64,000 nt of DNA. Origin: Dichetophora obliterata. Taxonomy: Eukaryota; Arthropoda; Insecta; Diptera; Sciomyzidae. Below, piece by piece: positions 1 through 11,289 of this stretch. Position numbers and translations under genes: made by a program. How positions within the stretch are numbered: position 1 is the first letter of the stretch; every line of letters starts with the position of its first letter. The stretch spans positions 93,644,213-93,708,212 of the forward strand of contig OY986437.1 in NCBI GenBank assembly GCA_963920525.1, read 5' to 3'. The notes beneath the pieces were generated by a model. It did not search any database. It worked only from the letters and a program-made list of their open reading frames with translations, and had not been told where the DNA came from.

Positions 1-165
1 ATATATAGAACTATCACATTAATAACGAAAACTCAACAAAGCGTAGTTCAACAATATAAAATAGCGCAATAATCGAATCTAACCTCAATGTTTAGTTGCT
101 CTTTGAAAATACGTATGTATTTATATATAATGTAGCAATGTAGAAATCGAAAGTCAACGGATCTT

Positions 166-290
166 TACGTCCCGTTACATTACGTTACGTTAACTATAAT
201 CACTTGTATAAGAAAGTATTGTTTAAAATAATAATTGAAAGAACGCACAGCTCAATTGACATTAGACCACGTTACGTTACGTCTATTATT
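166..290. repeat. Short ACGTTA-rich patches
   Basis: Two short runs built from repeated TTACGTTACG-type words, at about 166-194 and 268-284. No gene is visible in the first 395 bases, which are otherwise AT-rich and unremarkable. These are probably just simple-sequence drift. Confidence 0.3.
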
Positions 291-395
291 ACTGGGCCTT
301 AACACAAACCACCGATTAGATTAGTAATTATTTAGAATTTTTACGAGCGTGAGATAAAAGCGACTGCTGCTTTTCACGTTGATGATGTTCTTGAA

Positions 396-514
396 TTATG
401 TATCACAAAAAAGCACACCAACGACAAAAAAGACAAGAGAAGCAATAGAATTTTGTATAGAACACAGCTTCACGTGTCTTGCTTGTCGTTGGTGTGCTTT
501 TTCGTGATACATAA
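396..514. repeat. Hairpin inverted repeat, 32-bp arms
   Basis: The arms at 396-427 and 483-514 are reverse complements at 31 of 32 positions; each contains GCACACCAACGACAA or its complement. They enclose a 55-nt spacer. The likely origin is a very small MITE or a collapsed transposon, but no target-site duplication was identified. The short ORF across it (453-659) is not supported as a gene. Confidence 0.7.
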
Positions 515-659
515 CAAAGCGGTAAATTTTTCTATTGTTTTCGCAAATTTCGATTTCTTTCTTTCAAAAATTATTAATATTATATTTCAAAGCACTCAAA
601 ATAGACTGTTTGCTTGTTTGTTTAATCTGAGAAAATGTTTCATTGCGTTTATTTCATAG

Positions 660-1727
660 ATGGGCACTTTGCAGTACCAGTAAAATTGCAGTAAAAATAA
701 ATTTTTACTGATAATGAAATTCAATTTGCATTACCAGTAAAATTTTACTGATTACTGAAAAAAATTGCAGTAAAAATAAATTTTTACTGATTACTGGGAA
801 AAAATTGCAGTACAAATAAATTTTTACTGATAATGAAATTCAATTTGCATTACCAGTAAATTTTTACTGATTACTGGAAAAAATTGCAGTAAAAATAAAT
901 TTTTACTGATAATGAAATTTAATTTGCATTACCAGTAAATTTTTACTGATTACTGAAAAAATTTGCAGTAAAAATAAATTTTTACTGATTACTGAAAAAA
1001 ATTGCAGTAAAAATAAATTTTTACTGATTACTGAAAAAAATTGCAGTAAAAATAAATTTTTACTGATTACTGAAAAAAATTGCAGTAAAAATAAATTTTT
1101 ACTGATTACTGAACAAAATTGCAAAAATAAATTTTTACTGCAATTTTTTCAGTAATCAGTAAAAATTAATTTTTACTGCATTACTAAAAAAAATTGCAGT
1201 AAAAATAAATTTTTACTGATTACTGAAAATATTGCAGTAAAAATTTATTTTTGCAATTTTATTCAGTAAGCAGTAAAAATTTATTTTTACTGCAATTTTT
1301 TTCAGTAATCAGTAAAAATTTATTTTTACTGCAATTTTTTTCAGTAATCAGTAAAAATTTATTTTTACTGCAATTTTTTTCAGTAATCAGTAAAAATTTA
1401 TTTTTACTGCAAACTTTTTCAGTAATCAGTAAAAATTTACTGGTAATGCAAATTAAATTTCATTATCAGTAAAAATTTATTTTTACTGCAATTTTTTCCA
1501 GTAATCAGTAAAAATTTACTGGTAATGCAAATTGAATTTCATTATCAGTAAAAATTTATTTGTACTGCAATTTTTTCCCAGTAATCAGTAAAAATTTATT
1601 TTTACTGCAATTTTCTCCAGTAATCAGTAAAAATTTACTGGTAATGCAAATTGAATTTCATTATCAGTAAAAGTTTAATGATTACTGCTTCTAGTAATGC
1701 AGTAAATATTTACTGCAGTGTGCCCAT
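660..1727. mobile_element. Palindromic foldback element built of CAGTAAAAAT repeats
   Basis: About 1.07 kb bounded by ATGGGCAC at 660 and its complement GTGCCCAT ending at 1727. The interior is a dense array of units of roughly 39 bp made of CAGTAAAAATAAATTTTTAC plus a TGATTACTGAAAAAAATTG-like part. The left half is the inverted copy of the right half, with the centre near 1140-1250. The unit is itself partly palindromic. This is the structure of a foldback-type element with long arms made of tandem repeats; the superfamily is not determined and no target duplication was found. Both strands give an open frame repeating the same 13-residue peptide, a by-product of the symmetry. Confidence 0.85.
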
Positions 1728-4224
1728 GTATGGTTTATTTATGTCTCAGCTTTCGGACTCATACTAATCTACAAAATAGATTATGATTGACACTTGTAAT
1801 CCATGTGTGTTTATCTCGTTGACAGCCTTATTGACTGTGTTTTAAGCTACATCAGTGCTATCAACTTGGCCAGCAGTTATTGATGCTGTAGCTAATTCAT
1901 TCCTTTCGGCTTAAACGCGACATTTGGGCGCCCTTCATGAGCAATGCCTGTCTTCTTCGTGTTCATTCTTTGCCCCCTGACATTAAGCTGTCAACATATG
2001 ATAAGCTTCTCCCCTACTAGGTTGGCAAGGTTCAGATATTAAGAAACAATTTGATGTTAATCAAGCTGTGGAGAGTAAATAAAAAGAACACTACTTAACA
2101 AATTAACAACTAAGCAAGAATGTAGCATTTGATGGCTTATCTGGGAAAACAATTTTTGTCCTTGTCAAACAACAATGAGTACAAGTGAAGCATGTTCGGG
2201 AAACCATTCTTGAACTTAGATACACCCCCTTCTTCCGCTGCCCCAATCCTCTATTACTCTTGGCATTTGCGCCCGTTTCTACTAAGAAAGAAAATATGCA
2301 ACATAAACAAGTTGTCGATGTTTATCTTTAAAGCTTCTGACCAAGTTACTAGCAGCTTCCTGTGGACCACATTTCCTCAACCAGCGTTAGCGTCATCACC
2401 ATCGCTGTCATCACCATCGCCATCATTGCTACCGCCATTACGTGTGAGTTACAAGCCCGAATGATGATGTAATGTTGACATTTGTGTTGCCTCAGGAGAA
2501 GCTAGCGATTAAGGAGTGAGTACGTCACTGAGAGACAAGCCCGTCATGTGGTTTTCCGACTGATTTCATCCATGTAAATACAATTTTTTAAATTTGTTTC
2601 CTTTAACTCTCCGCCTTTCGAAACTTAAGCCCATTTATTTCCAGCGCTTCCTGTCAATGATTTGTGTGTTCCATGCCAGTTCCAAGTTTCTGTCGCTAAC
2701 TTGGTCTGTGCACTGCTATAACTATGACTCAATTGCTATTTATCAAATGCCTAAATTTCGACATGAATTTATAAGTTTTTTAATGCGTCATTTGTGGCAG
2801 GAACTACAGAATTGAGTTGCTGAGCTGCGGTGGGTTGGAAAATGATTTTCTTTGCATTAATGGAGAGCTACGAAGATTAATTTTGATTGAAGTTTTCTGT
2901 TGGATTTTGAAGGATGATAATCTTATCTTGCAAGCATCAATAATATGTAGTTGAGAGATGAATTGAAAAAAATGGTGCCTGACTTTCGACCCTCAAGTAT
3001 GTGAAGCACATAATACTTATGAACGCTATGGGGTAGCAATAAAAATGTAGCATTTTTGCTTTTATTTTTATATCAGCAAAGAAAAATTAGATATTATCTA
3101 TCAAGTATCGTATAACGTAAAACGTTCCTGGCTGAGATTAAAGAGACTTCATTACTGTTGAACAGTCATACTAACATTAAAAAAACTATCCATTTACGCG
3201 TATTAATATAGTGTTTTATAGTTTATAGTTTAATATATCCTTGTTTTAGTAATATATGATTTCTGAAGTAAACACAATTTCCTTACTGAATTGGCGCAAA
3301 AATAATTGAGATAATCTAATAAATATTTAGAAAAATCTAGCTGGACAATATTATTTTATTGACTTATTGAACTTCTTGGGTTCAATAGAATGCCAATTCT
3401 CAGATATTTAAAAAAAGTAAATTACTTGCATGTGGTATCGGTACAAAATAATATGAATTCATGTATATATTTCAATATGCAAGTAATAGATATATTTTCA
3501 GTAGCAAAATATTTGTATGCTCATTAAGATATCATATTTACTCATTAAGATATCATATTTATTTTCAGATGTCTAGTTTTCAACAATTGAAATATAGTTA
3601 GTTATTTTATCAACCATTATAAAAAAGCAAATTTTTATAAATGAAACAATTTACATAGAAAAAATAAAAACAATTTTTTTTAAACACTTAAATCTATATG
3701 AAAATATGCAAAAATAAAATGTAGAAACCAGAATAAATATGCAATATTTTGAAAAAATTATTCCGTGAACCAAATTCTTTTGTGACTGAAATCATTTATG
3801 TTTAAAGCCGAAACCGTTTCTAATGCTTATAAAAAATATGCATCTATATAAAAATTTGCAATCCATCACTTTTCAACTATTTTGAATGCCTATCATATTG
3901 TTGAAAAATTTTCTTTTCGACATCGGAAAAATATTCTCTATATTTCATTTCATAAAAAAAATGCAAAAACTTAATTCTTTTTTTGCAATTTCCGACGCTG
4001 AAGCCAAATATATTGAATTTAGCTTGTTAAATCTCTGATGATTATCTTATAAAACCAAACTCTCTTGATCACGGTTTGCTACCTAGTTATTTATTATTGT
4101 ACCAAATAAAAAATAAAATGTACTAACAAAATATAATTGTTTTTATACATAACTTTATTAGCACTTATAGTAATTCATTAGTTAATTTTAGTGAATCAAC
4201 TTATTTAACAAAAACTGAGTTTTT
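1728..4224. other. No gene seen; partly complex sequence then AT-rich
   Basis: About 1740-2830 is less AT-rich and non-repetitive, with a small (TCATCACCATCGC)-type run at 2393-2440. From 2830 to 4224 it is strongly AT-rich without recognisable coding or repeat ends. The ORFs at 2192-2464 and 2594-2815 show no domain or codon signal that I recognise. Confidence 0.4.
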
Positions 4225-4820
4225 AGATGACCGATTAGCCGTAAAAATTAAGTTCGGAACGTGTTTTTTGTAGCCAAGTTTGACCCGTTTTTGCCTTGTG
4301 AGCTGGATCGCAGTCTTGTTGAAACGTCCACGGATTGTTTGCTGAGGAGCTTCACAACGTTCTCTGAAACGTCCGCTGGATACACTTGCGCCGAATTTTT
4401 CACTGCTTTTTCACAAAAGTTAAGCTCAGTGACTCCATCATAGGCGACTCCCCCACCACACCATCACAGAAGCCGGATGGCGGCCTCGTTGAATTCTTGG
4501 AACAAATTCAGATGCTTGTCGTGATGACGCATCATCATTCTATCGTTCTGTTTGATGAACAATTCTTCTATGGTTAAAATTTTCTCGTCGGTAATTAGAA
4601 TTCTTCTTTGGGTATTTTTCGCGTACCGGCGACACAGTTTTTTGAAGTGAAAACTTCTTTAGGAGCGTTGAACGAATTTGGTAGAGGGTAAATCTTTGGT
4701 TTGCATCATTGTAATTTTGCGAGTAGCTCTCGTCATCAATACAAACACCTGATCGTCACTCTTGTTCTTAATTGGCCGCAAGCTCACAAAGAAATCACTT
4801 GGCATCTCCTGAAATTATTG
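4225..4820 (-). pseudogene. mariner (maT-like) transposase fragment
   Basis: On the minus strand this segment encodes broken pieces of a Tc1/mariner-superfamily DDE transposase. ITDEKILTIEE matches the block around the first catalytic Asp. After it come VMVW, then GVAYDGVTELNFCEKAVK, then NPWTFQQDCDPAHKAKTGQ, the block around the second catalytic Asp. The order and spacing match the maT/DD37D-type mariners known from insects and nematodes (recalled, not searched). Reading needs several frame changes and there is an in-frame stop after the IRLL stretch. The sequence loses similarity at the low-coordinate end, before the third catalytic residue. No terminal inverted repeats were found. A dead, truncated insertion. 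Confidence 0.75.
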
Positions 4821-5434
4821 CATATAATCTGTTTGTTAGTATATAAATACTTAAGTTAGGTTGCAATAAGATGTTTGCAACGAAAACTTATTATTAATTA
4901 GCTTTGTATTGGTCTATATATGCTTTTAAAGTTTAGCAATTTTTTTTAGTTGTTGTATTTGTCAACATTTTTGAAAATTTTACTTTTACTCAAACCCCCG
5001 CTATTCATGGTGAGATTTAAAAATGGAACGATCTTCTTCTTTTTCTGCTGGAACTTCGTTTGCAAACAAGAAAAATTATGTATGGATTGAGTGTTTTAAC
5101 ACTTAAAGTTGTGATAAAGGAATATGTTGAACATTCATATAATTACATGCATGCTCTTATTTTATTATAAATCGTCAAACAGTATCCAATTTGAATGTAA
5201 TAATTTTGTTTGGCGTAATTATAAAAAAAAATGCTATCTGAATAAAAAATATTTTGAAAGATATAATCAGGGGGAGTGAAAATATAAAAAGTTTTTCGAT
5301 TAGCAAGAAAATTTTTATAAAGCTTCGGTCGGCAGTCCCCTCACTGCTATACTTTTTTTTATTTTCGATTTCTTTGATCTTCAATGCCTCCGCGAGTAGG
5401 TGCCCAGTAAGTAATTTGTATGCTACGAGTCCCA

Positions 5435-6286
5435 CATAGTGTGACGAAATCGATAAAAAAAAAGCACAACCAAACTGTATAGACTTAAAGAGAAACATAT
5501 TGAGTGTCCAATGGACACTGTCCATCGCTCCTGATTTGACCTCTCAATTAGAGATGGGCGCATGCCGTGCTTTTTCCGTGTCACGGCGTGACACTCTGTA
5601 ACACGCCATGTGACAGGCCGTATCACGCCGTGAACGTGTCTAAAAAAAATACTTCATGCGTGCACGTGCTTAAGAAAAGCAAAATGGTGCGTGCTTTTTC
5701 GTGTTCGTGCAGTAAAATTTTACTACCTTCACTTCAGCAACTATGTTTTATTTCATCAAAATTCATATGTTATTTCAATAAAACTAATAAAAATAATAAA
5801 AACATATTCTACTGTTATAATAATTCAAATATTTTTAAGTCGAAACATAAATTTAAAAACGCTTTTTTACAAAAACTAAATGCATGTAAAAATACCCTTT
5901 CATTGAACTCAAGACCATCGAAATCGGTTAAGAATTCTCTAAATGGCAGCAATTTTAAATTTTTTTTTAGTCAAAAACTGATTCCATATGTTTGCTAACA
6001 TACAAAATGCTCCATTTCGTCAAACTTTTTACAATGCCTTATTCTACGCATTTTCAAACCGAAAATAAATGGATTTAGTTTTTAATTTTCAATAAGGCAA
6101 ATAGCTGTAAAAATTCAATTAATGTCGACACAACATAATTCGAATACTTTAACTTTAAAGATAAATTGAAAAAAATTTGACGACATTAAGAGTTCAAATC
6201 AGGAGCGATGGACACTTAACATGTTCCTCTTTAAGAATATCTTTAAAAATTGGTTGTGCTTTTTTTGACGATTTCGTCACACTGTG
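5435..6286. mobile_element. TIR element, ~95-bp terminal inverted repeats
   Basis: The left end begins CATAGTGTGACGAAATCG and the right end is the complement of CACAGTGTGACGAAATCG. Similarity continues inward through GCACAACCAA and GTGTCCATCGCTCCTGATTT for about 95 bp on each side (to about 5540 and from about 6190). The interior holds a CGTG-rich palindromic patch at 5545-5720 that looks like another insertion and begins AGAGATGGGCGC. No convincing target duplication was found (flanks GAGTCCCA and TTATAATT), so the superfamily is open. The ORFs here (5175-5525, 5423-5626, 5567-5998) lie across repeat arms and are not supported as genes. Confidence 0.75.
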
Positions 6287-6289
6287 TTA

Positions 6290-7960
6290 TAATTCAAGAA
6301 AAAGAATATTTGTTTTTAAATTAATAAGTAGTCTTTTTTTTTGACCGTGAGTTTATAACCATCTCATCTACATTCTGTCAAAAAGGAGTATTTCCTTCCA
6401 AATTTTGCTAAAAAGGAAGTTTTTTTATTTCAAAACGAGGATAAACGGAGGAATATTTAACGATGAAAAATTCTTTTCTGTTGCTGCCATTGGCGATAAA
6501 TAGTCATCATCTTGTCAATTTCTCAAAGTATTTTTGTTTTCATCGATATTTTGGATGAATGACGTCATCAAGTTCTCAGTCTGTCAACAAAGAGAAATGT
6601 TGCGCGACATAATTATAATGAACGCGACAGCAGCAAACTTCAGCTGCAAGTGTATTCGACAAAAATAAAAATTTGTGTTATAATTTGGATATGAAAGAAG
6701 GATGATTGGAGGATAAAAGGTGGGATTCATGGAAAAAAGGAGGTTTTTTAAATTTTTAGCCGCTGAAAATGTTGACCTCTTTTGAGAAGAGAAAAGAACG
6801 GAAAAATGCAACATTTTTTTTCATTTGATATTGGCTGCACTATTGTTTTGAATTCCAATGTATTTACGATTAAGGTTATGTGTAGCGCCGACTGTTCAGT
6901 TTTATTATATAATTGTGGATTCAATTTCAAAATTTTTTCAAAATTGCAACTTTTTGCTTCTCACACTTGTCACTCCACAATATTAATGCCAAAACTATTT
7001 TTTTTTTGTTTTTATGTTGGTACTACTAGAGAGCAGAATGCAGAACTGCCGAATTTTACAGGTCAGAAAATTCTGCATTTGTTATTCTTTTGTGGCCAGA
7101 ATTTTCGAGAAAAGAACACGATTTATTTTGAAGTCAACATTTTTTTTAGAAAAGAATGGAAAAAATGCAGAACTATTGAAGAGGTCAGAAAAAAATGCAG
7201 AATTTTTTCTAGAAAAGAATGCAAATATATGTTGCGAAACAAAACAATTACAGCAGATCAAAGATTAAGATGATGTAACTTCGTTTTATGAAATCATTAT
7301 TTATGTATTTACTACATGGAAACAATTTAAAAGTAATTCTGATTGTGAATACACAAATGTGACCCTTAAAATTTCCGATAAAAATTTTTTATATTAATTG
7401 CCATTGATTTTCAAAACATAAAACAAGTGTTTATTTTTGTGAGTTGTTGCAAAATTTTTTTTTGCTTTACAAAATGTGCTTTTATAATAGACCTTGTGAT
7501 AAAGTATATCAAACTTGGCTAGAGATAACTCTATTTCAAGAAATTTTTTACAACAAATTCTTAGCCTCTGTTTTGGTTTTTTATTTATATTTTCATACTT
7601 ACATATCTTGAAATAAATTGTTTAGTTTTTATCTTAAGTGTGTATGTAAATTTTATGGTGTAAACTATTTAATATTAATATAAACTGTTTTCGTTTAATA
7701 AATCGTCGCTTGAGAAAATTAATATCGTATGTGAAAATATCCACTTTTAAGATTATTGAGAATAAAAACTTTTTTCTAATATGTTTTATTATCATAAATT
7801 TATTAATTTCTTGATGAATATAAAATCCTTAAAGTTGGCGCTAGTATAATCAGACTTTTGTAAAATGAACGCTTTCGATCACTGAACACAACAACGAGGG
7901 CTTTTGTTTGTTGCGAAGTGCGCCTGTAACTCGTTCATCTTTTTTGGAAAAATCGTAAAT
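6290..7960. other. No gene seen
   Basis: AT-rich. Around 7015-7240 a motif of the type AGAAAAGAATGCAGAA recurs several times with drift, which explains the overlapping ORFs at 6782-7273 and 7014-7268. I see no splice-consistent gene or clear element ends. Confidence 0.35.
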
Positions 7961-7961
7961 G

Positions 7962-8656
7962 CCCAGCAAAATCTTTGATATAAATGTGACATGCATTCTT
8001 AGGGACACTGCTTCCAGAAGACACTATTTAGATCCAATTGTGCTTCTTCTTAGCCTTATCCAGAAGTGCTTTGAAGAGGCATTCTCATAAACTACTTCTG
8101 AAAGACATTCAAATAGCATTTAAATTCAATAAACGTAGAAAAAATTGTATATAACTATAATATATGTTTTAGATATTTTCCGTGGGATTTTTTAAACCCC
8201 CAACAAAACCATACCACTTCCTACTTCCAACACCAAAATGCCGTGAAAATAGAGAAAAGGGATATTTTACGTGATATTTTTGTAAACACTCAACATAACC
8301 CAAACATTTCTTATTTCCAACACCAAAATCGCGAGAAAAGCATGAAAAAGGATATTTTCCATAGGATTTATTAAACCCCTCCCCCCCCCCTAACCACAAA
8401 AACCATTTCATTCCATGGAATGCATTCTTAAAGTTTTTCGGAAAACATATACGAGAATCCTTTCATTCAAGGGCTCAAATAAATCTTCCAATTAAAAAAT
8501 TCTGGAAGCACTTCTAGAGAAGACTAAGGAAAGCATTCCTCCCAATGACATGCATATGTTAAAACAATGCCTTCTGTGTATGGAAGTGGAAGGGATGGAA
8601 TTCAGGACTTTCCCTTCAACTTTACTTTCTTTCGGAAGCACTTTTTTTGCTGGGTA
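7962..8656. mobile_element. Probable MITE with CCCAGCAAAA ends
   Basis: The left end has CCCAGCAAAA (7962) and the right end has TTTTTTGCTGGG (to about 8656). Subterminal sequence on both sides contains related GAAGCACTTCT- and ACATGCATTCTTA-type words, some inverted (7990-8090 and 8410-8650). The CCCAGCAAAAA terminus is common in fly MITEs. The target duplication is not resolved. Confidence 0.5.
8171..8410. repeat. ~90-bp tandem repeat, 2.7 copies
   Basis: Units starting near 8171, 8260 and 8351 share GATATTTTCC, then TTAAACCCC, then TTCCAACACCAAAAT. The period is about 89-91 bp. They lie inside the CCCAGCAAAA element and account for the minus-strand ORF 8169-8411. Confidence 0.7.
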
Positions 8657-8659
8657 ATA

Positions 8660-10038
8660 TTGAGTAAAATATTAAAAAAAATATTTTTTGTGACACGATA
8701 ACGCACGACCGACCCCCTCTTCCGAGTATTTAATCTTAAAATGTTTACAATTAGATAAAAATAACACTTTCTCAATAAATCTGCATTCTATTTTAAAATT
8801 AAAGCGTACACTTTTATTTAAAACCCCTTTATTTTGTCTTGTCTTAGCAACGCTTGAATGTGTCCAAAAAGAGAGGAAAGAAAACGTTATAAAAACCACA
8901 CAGCCCTGTTTTTTTCACTCTCCCGACTGCCATTAGTGCGAATGTGTGCGTAGAATGTATGGCTTGGTGTCTTGTTGCTGTTTTTTATATGGGAAAAAAG
9001 TGCTTTTAATTTCTAATTTTTACCTAACTAAATGACAAAACATTTGTATAAAAATTATATTGTGCACTTGCAATGAACCAGATCTTTAAAATGATATAAG
9101 TTTCATTCAAATGTGTTACCTTCAAGTCGGTAAAAAGGGGGCTAAAGATAGGTGTTTGCGTATTAATATAAAGATAACACAAATTAGAAAAAATTAAAAT
9201 ATGATTTCCAAAATAATAATATATATAAATAAATTATCAAAGTTGACCAAGAAATTAATAGAAAAATAACAAGACAAGGGGACAATTAATTTAAAGTAAT
9301 TGCGCCATTCTTTTATGCAGATTCGAGAATAGTAACAAGAATTTCTATTTGTTTTATTGTATATTTTTTAAATACTGAACTATAAATATAGTTTCGAGAT
9401 GGATTTTGCTATTAAACCAGTAGCAATTTTTAGATTAATACTGATGTAGTATAATTAAACAAAAATTATTGATTTTTACTTACATAAGTATAGTAATTTT
9501 AAAAAAGTTGAACAAAAGTGATCATATTTTGCTTTAATATCAATATTAATATTTAAATATTATTAAATACTTAAATCAAAATTAAATAAAAATAATTTAA
9601 CTTTGCTACATACCAATAGAACAGAAAAGGTTTAATTTAATAAGATTGTATAGATTCTCTACAGTTTTGTTGTAGCTGTTGCCTATACGGTTGAAGTAAA
9701 TTTCAACGATAACTTTTTAGAGTGTACGTTAACTTTTATGACTATTGCTTCCTCCATTTCTATTTTAAAACTAAGTGTGTAAGCTAAGTGAATAAAACTT
9801 GTACATATTTTAAAATTAACAAATCTGAGTCTTCAATAAAAACTGTTGCCTTTAAAACATAATGTGGTCCTTATCAGCAGAAATACCGAAAAAACCAAAG
9901 ATTATCACTTTGTTGGGAATTTCTCAGCAGAATATGGGTTTTTTTCAACGAAGAGATTGATTATTAAAGGCATTGTGCGAATCCATTTCGAAACTTTAAT
10001 TAAATATCTAGTGAATCGCAAACAAGACAGCTGTGCTG
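8660..10038. promoter_or_regulatory. AT-rich upstream region of the fibrinogen-related gene
   Basis: No gene is seen. The last 100 bases before the ATG carry a weak TATA-like TTAAATATC near 10000, about 30 bases before a plausible transcription start near 10030. The ORF 9846-10106 overlaps exon 1 in another frame and is not a separate gene. The promoter assignment is inferred from position only. Confidence 0.25.
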
Positions 10039-11289
10039 ATGTCTCTTTTAATTTTAGCTCTGTTATTGGTATTACAACAAACGAATGCGCTCTTATTGAT
10101 TGGTGAAAATGAAGATAATTATAATAAGTCGGTAAATATGGGATGCGAAATCAAACTCATTAACTTTTTATTTATTTAAGAAATTATACATATTTTAAAA
10201 AAAACAGAAGCTAAATTCATTTAAGTGCGATGATAATATGCTTACGAAAATTGGTGAACAATTAGAGCACATTCAAATGGAGAATGAGAACTTGCGCTTA
10301 AAACTGGACACAATAAATATGATGTAAGCAGTAATTATAATAAGATTATTTATTCATGCTTAAATTCTTTCTAAGCTTCAATCATCAGTTTATGGAACTT
10401 AAATCGGCGACTACAACCCACACAACGTCTTCAACTTCAAATGAAGCAACCAATCTAAATTGTGGCTATTCTTATGATCATCTAATAGATGTACGTGGAG
10501 ATTTTAATAAAGATAATGAATGTCAACCAGCTGCCTTTAAAACGGAACTTGGTCTACCCAGCAATTGTGCTGAAGCAATGCAACAGAGTGGACGTCAAAG
10601 TGGCGTTCACAAAATACACATACCAGCGTCAAAACTGAAGCCGTTCTTTGTTTATTGCTTGGCAGATCCAGAACTGGGTGCTGCTTGGACTATCATACAA
10701 CGACGTATGGATGGCAGCATCAATTTTTTCCGGAAATGGGACGATTATCAGCAAGGCTTTGGTAATTTGGAGGGCGAGTTTTTTATCGGATTGGATAACT
10801 TACATGCTATGACACAATCGTCACTGCATGAGCTCTGGATAGAAATGGAAGATTTTCAAGACGATAAACGTTCGGCGAAATACAGTAGTTTTGCCATTGG
10901 CGGCCCTAGTAAAGCTTATGCCATTACTGTTCTGGGTTCATATACGGGAAATGCTGGCGATAGCCTATCCGCACATGCTGGATACAAATTCACAACTCAC
11001 GATATGGATAATGATATTGAAGATATGGTTAACTGCGCTAATGATTTTCGAGGTGGTTGGTGGTATCATAAATGTTACAATAGGTTAGATATTCTTTTAG
11101 AATAGTATTCTTGTGAACTATATTCTTACAACAATTTTCTTAACTCTTAGTAATTTAAATGGTCTGTATTTGCGTGGCACATATACTGCGGATAAATATG
11201 GCAAGGGTGTCGTATGGAATACTTGGCATCAAATGAATTACTCTCTTAAGTATGTGCACATGGCAATACGATCTGTGAGTACGAAATAA
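10039..11289 (+). CDS. Secreted fibrinogen-related protein (FBG domain), 4 exons
   Basis: Exons 10039-10131, 10208-10323, 10376-11083 and 11151-11289 join in frame (1056 nt, 351 residues plus stop). All introns are GT-AG and short (76, 52 and 67 nt; phases 0, 2, 2). Residues 1-17 are a signal peptide ending in TNA. Residues about 42-66 form a short heptad-rich coiled coil, followed by a Thr/Ser-rich linker. The FBG domain spans about 130-350, with the cysteine pairs 134/164 and 290/303, the calcium-site motif DMDND at 279-283, and FRGGWWYHKCYNSNLNGLY across the last splice. AATAAA overlaps the stop codon. Members of this family (ficolin/techylectin/angiopoietin-like lectins) act outside cells in carbohydrate recognition, innate immunity or signalling; the ligand here is unknown. 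It is flanked by transposons but is itself unbroken. Confidence 0.9.

Noticed and set aside
903..1472. Two 73-residue ORFs on opposite strands encoding the same FSVISKNLFLLQ repeat
   Set aside because: They are the same palindromic repeat unit read from each arm of the foldback element; no start context or non-repeat coding sequence.
5175..5626. Overlapping minus ORFs with membrane-like stretches
   Set aside because: They cross the left arm of the 5435-6286 TIR element and adjacent AT-rich DNA; no domain, start or splice support.
5435..6286. Transib/RAG-like element because an end contains CACAGTG
   Set aside because: Only one end has CACAGTG at the border, the other reads CATAGTG, and no 5-bp target duplication is present.
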